Below are positions 33,213-35,643 of a DNA stretch of 35,643 nucleotides, in pieces. Every line of letters begins with the position of its first letter. Position 1 is the first letter of the stretch. A program made the position numbers and the translations under genes. The notes beneath the pieces were generated by a model. That model did no database searches and had not been told where the DNA came from. It was given only the letters and a program-made list of their open reading frames with translations. This stretch comes from Strigomonas culicis (taxonomy: Eukaryota > Euglenozoa > Kinetoplastea > Trypanosomatida > Trypanosomatidae), in contig AUXH01000138.1 of assembly GCA_000482145.1 (NCBI GenBank), positions 1-35,643 of the forward strand, in the 5' to 3' direction.

Positions 33213-35279
33213 ATGCCGCCACCGTCTGCGCAGTCAGGGTATACCTTCGAGGACTTCCTGAAGCGGCTGGAGCGCAGCCCCACATCCCACATGGCCCCGC
33301 TGTACCAAGACCACCGAGCGCTCTTTGTGCAGCGGCCCGACATGTTTACCAAGGCGGTCATGTCCATCCAGTGGGAGAAGGCGCTGGGGCTCGTACAGGC
33401 CGCGTACTACTCGCAGCCCATCACGGCCGACACCTACCGCGCGGTGCTTGCCCGCATGCTCCTGCACAACCGGCATGTGCGCGAGCACAAGAGCGGCACC
33501 TGTGTGAGCTGGCGCGCCGCGCTGCACGTCTTCTCGGAGGCCGTCATCGCCCACGGCGCCGCGCTGCCGACGCGGATGCACGTGTCGGCGCTGCGCTTGC
33601 TGGCACCGGCGCGGCAGTGGCTCGCCGCCATCCGCGTGCTGCAGCTCGGCCAGGCAAACGACCAGCTGACCAAGCCAATGCTGGTGGACGCGGCGGCTGT
33701 CTGCGCGAACTGGGTGGCGTGGCAGCACGCACTGCAGCTCCTGATGCACGTCCACACGCACGACCCGCTTCTGCTGACGGAGTCCATTCAGAGCCTGCGG
33801 CCGCCGGGCACCGACGCGCTCTCGGAGGGCCAGGCGCCGAGCCACAACGCGCTGTACGGGGACGGCACGCTGCCCGGTGCGCCGACCGCCCCGCAGATGC
33901 ACATCCTCCGGACCCTCAACGAGGTCGTCGCGGCGGTGCCGCCGCGCGTGGCGCTGCAGCACCCGCTGTGCCACTCCTTCCTCACGCACCTCATGGCGAG
34001 CACGAGCCTGGCGCCGGACGTGAAGGCGCAGCTGCTGACCGCGGCGGTCGACCGGCTGCCGTGGGCGGCGGCCCTCCAGATGCTGATGGTCTACACAGAG
34101 CCTAACCTGCTGGAGGACGAGGAGTGGGAGGGGGTCGCGCAGTTAGGTCCTTCCGCGGCCCCCGCGACCAAGGCGGGGAAGGGAAAGAGGCGAAGGAAGA
34201 AGAAGCACACGTCCGCGATGGGCGTGAGTGGGCCGCCAGAGGAGCAGCCCGCGCTGCGGGACGACGGTGCTCTTGCCGTGATGGACGGCACGGCGCTGTC
34301 CACGCTTCCAGCGCTGCTCGGCGACCGACTGGAGCTGCTGAAGGGGTCGCCGTCCACCGTGGCCGCGCTCGTCGCGGTGCTGGTGGGCAAGTTCCCATCC
34401 AGTGCGATGGCGCTGTCGTTTGTCCAACGCAGCGCCCCCGACACGCTGCGGCATGCGGTGGTCCTCCACGCGCTGCTCAGGCAGTGCGTGCGCGAGGCGG
34501 ACGGCTGGCGCCGCGCGGTGCCGCTGCTGCTGCAGTACGGCACCGCGCGCGTCGAGCCGGTGCCGACGGACGTGCTGAGCGCTCTCGTGCTGCAGCTGCG
34601 CGCGGCGCGGCAGGTGTCGCTGCTCGTCCGCCTGCTGCAGGCCTACGTGGTGCCGCGCGACTGCACGCTGTCCCACGCCGCCCTGTGCGCCATGTACGAG
34701 GCGATCCTCGCCCACAACAAGGCGGTGCATCGCGTGGCGCAGGAGGAGGTGGAGGAGGCCTTGGCGGCCGCTCCCGCACACGGAACCGCGGCGGACGGGG
34801 AGGCGGCGCTGGCGCTGCTGCCGCCGGTGGCGGGCAGCGGCGGCGTGCACTGGCTCAGCGCGCTGAGCTGGGCGACCAAGATGCAGGCCGCCACAAAGGA
34901 GGACCGCATCCGCGTGACGGGCACAGGGCCGAGCGACGGCGCCGTCTCGCACCGCCCGGCGGCGGTCGAGGCGATGGACCGGCCGCTGTCGACGGAGATG
35001 CTACAGCTGGTGGTGCACATCTGCGCGGAGGCCGGCAGTCCGCAGGGCGCCCTGCGCGCGATGGGCTACGCGCGGAAGGTGGACAGGACGGAGCTGCCGC
35101 TGACGAGCGAGGTGCGCGCGGTGCTCTACTGTATGCTGTATAACCGCCCCTACGAGGCCGAGGCGATTGTCGCGAAGGCGACGCGGGAGAAGAGCGAGCC
35201 CGAGACAGGGCCGCTGCGCCTGCTGCTGCAGACCGTGCGCGAGGCGAAGATGCGGGAGGAGCGGGCACGGGACAAGTGA
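33213..35279 (+). CDS. Helical-repeat protein with W-x-x-A-[LIV] motifs, PPR-like
   Basis: A 688-residue alpha-helical protein with no named family that I recognise. A motif W-x-x-A-[LIV] recurs seven times, at W54, W100, W136, W170, W284, W432 and W547. The copies at 100, 136 and 170 are 36 and 34 residues apart, the period of PPR repeats. Others may be repeats with decayed tryptophan. A basic cluster (GKGKRRRKKKH) at about residue 319 interrupts the array and could be a nuclear signal or an RNA contact. There is no membrane span and no clear mitochondrial presequence. RNA binding is inferred from the periodicity. The frame extends six codons upstream to a TTG; the ATG at 33213 is chosen. 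Confidence 0.84.
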   Translation: MPPPSAQSGYTFEDFLKRLERSPTSHMAPLYQDHRALFVQRPDMFTKAVMSIQWEKALGLVQAAYYSQPITADTYRAVLARMLLHNRHVREHKSGTCVSWRAALHVFSEAVIAHGAALPTRMHVSALRLLAPARQWLAAIRVLQLGQANDQLTKPMLVDAAAVCANWVAWQHALQLLMHVHTHDPLLLTESIQSLRPPGTDALSEGQAPSHNALYGDGTLPGAPTAPQMHILRTLNEVVAAVPPRVALQHPLCHSFLTHLMASTSLAPDVKAQLLTAAVDRLPWAAALQMLMVYTEPNLLEDEEWEGVAQLGPSAAPATKAGKGKRRRKKKHTSAMGVSGPPEEQPALRDDGALAVMDGTALSTLPALLGDRLELLKGSPSTVAALVAVLVGKFPSSAMALSFVQRSAPDTLRHAVVLHALLRQCVREADGWRRAVPLLLQYGTARVEPVPTDVLSALVLQLRAARQVSLLVRLLQAYVVPRDCTLSHAALCAMYEAILAHNKAVHRVAQEEVEEALAAAPAHGTAADGEAALALLPPVAGSGGVHWLSALSWATKMQAATKEDRIRVTGTGPSDGAVSHRPAAVEAMDRPLSTEMLQLVVHICAEAGSPQGALRAMGYARKVDRTELPLTSEVRAVLYCMLYNRPYEAEAIVAKATREKSEPETGPLRLLLQTVREAKMREERARDK

Positions 35280-35600
35280 CGGTACCCGACAAGAGGGTTG
35301 TGCTGGGTTTTCATGTGAGGCGGACATGTACACTAATACGCTAAAGTTACTCTTCACAAACTAAAACTAATTGTAGCATTTCTCTCTCTCACTCTACAAG
35401 TGGATTTCATTTCTGCATTCGCGCGTTGTTCTCCTGGTTTATATGCTCTTCTACTTGACAATTGTTGCATCCGCGACTTTGCCCCCCCCCCCCTCTTGAT
35501 TTCTCTGCTACTGTGCTTTCAAGCTGTTTTTGTGCGGTTTCTTTTGTTAGCTGGATTGCTGTTCTTTCCTATCGATAGCATCTATTATTTTTTTTTTTAC

Positions 35601-35643
<43 letters not shown>
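35280..35643 (+). other. 3' flank of the last gene, to window end
   Basis: AT-rich with a CT tract ending in AG at 35399-35400, twelve C at 35482-35493, a T run at 35588-35598 and the AT repeat. No start of a further gene is seen before the window ends. Confidence 0.6.
35607..35643 (+). repeat. AT dinucleotide repeat cut by the window end
   Basis: At least eighteen uninterrupted AT units reaching the last base; the full length lies outside the window. Confidence 0.95.

Noticed and set aside
460..35643. tRNA, rRNA or snoRNA genes in the gaps
   Set aside because: I looked for tRNA B-box-like GGTTCGAATCC and clover-leaf arms and saw none; a covariance-model search would settle it.

Overview
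The window reads as nuclear DNA of a trypanosomatid (Kinetoplastea). All fifteen protein genes lie on the + strand, none has an intron, and each is preceded by a pyrimidine tract and an AG suited to spliced-leader trans-splicing. Coding DNA is very GC-rich at third codon positions, while the gaps are AT-rich and full of T, A, AT, TG and C runs. Ribosomal protein P0 ends in the trypanosomatid-type DDDFGMG.LF tail. This is one stretch of a directional polycistronic gene cluster. The genus cannot be fixed from the sequence alone. Starts given here use the first in-frame ATG, because several longer open frames begin at TTG, which is unlikely in this lineage.

Layout: the 3' part of 60S P0 (1-459); a small orphan protein (768-1187); an MFSD1-like transporter with acidic-dileucine signals at both ends (1706-3460); a 1316-residue TPR protein (4123-8073); Vps16 of HOPS/CORVET (8516-12199); an ethanolamine/choline kinase (12569-14194); a protein with a Schlafen/AlbA_2-like domain near its C-terminus (14675-16963); the ESCRT-III subunit Vps2/CHMP2 (17388-18026); a 1 kb gap; Mak21/Noc1 for 60S assembly (19040-21487); a short form of the proteasome lid subunit Rpn3 (21935-22927); a protein with two and a half cyclic-nucleotide-binding domains (23252-26686); a jelly-roll plus coiled-coil protein (27169-29109); a small single-span, probably mitochondrial protein (29693-30157); a polytopic orphan membrane protein (30595-32703); and a helical-repeat protein with a recurring W-x-x-A-[LIV] motif (33213-35279). 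The window ends in an AT microsatellite.

Neighbours are not functionally grouped, as is usual in trypanosomatid clusters. Ribosome biogenesis (P0, Mak21), endolysosomal traffic (Vps16, Vps2, MFSD1-like), protein turnover (Rpn3), phospholipid synthesis (the kinase) and signalling (the cyclic-nucleotide-domain protein) are interleaved. The most unusual items are the Schlafen-like protein with a nuclease-like acidic arrangement, the cyclic-nucleotide-domain protein in which the first site looks dead and the second looks intact, and the W-x-x-A repeat protein. No mobile element, CRISPR array, tRNA or rRNA gene was found.
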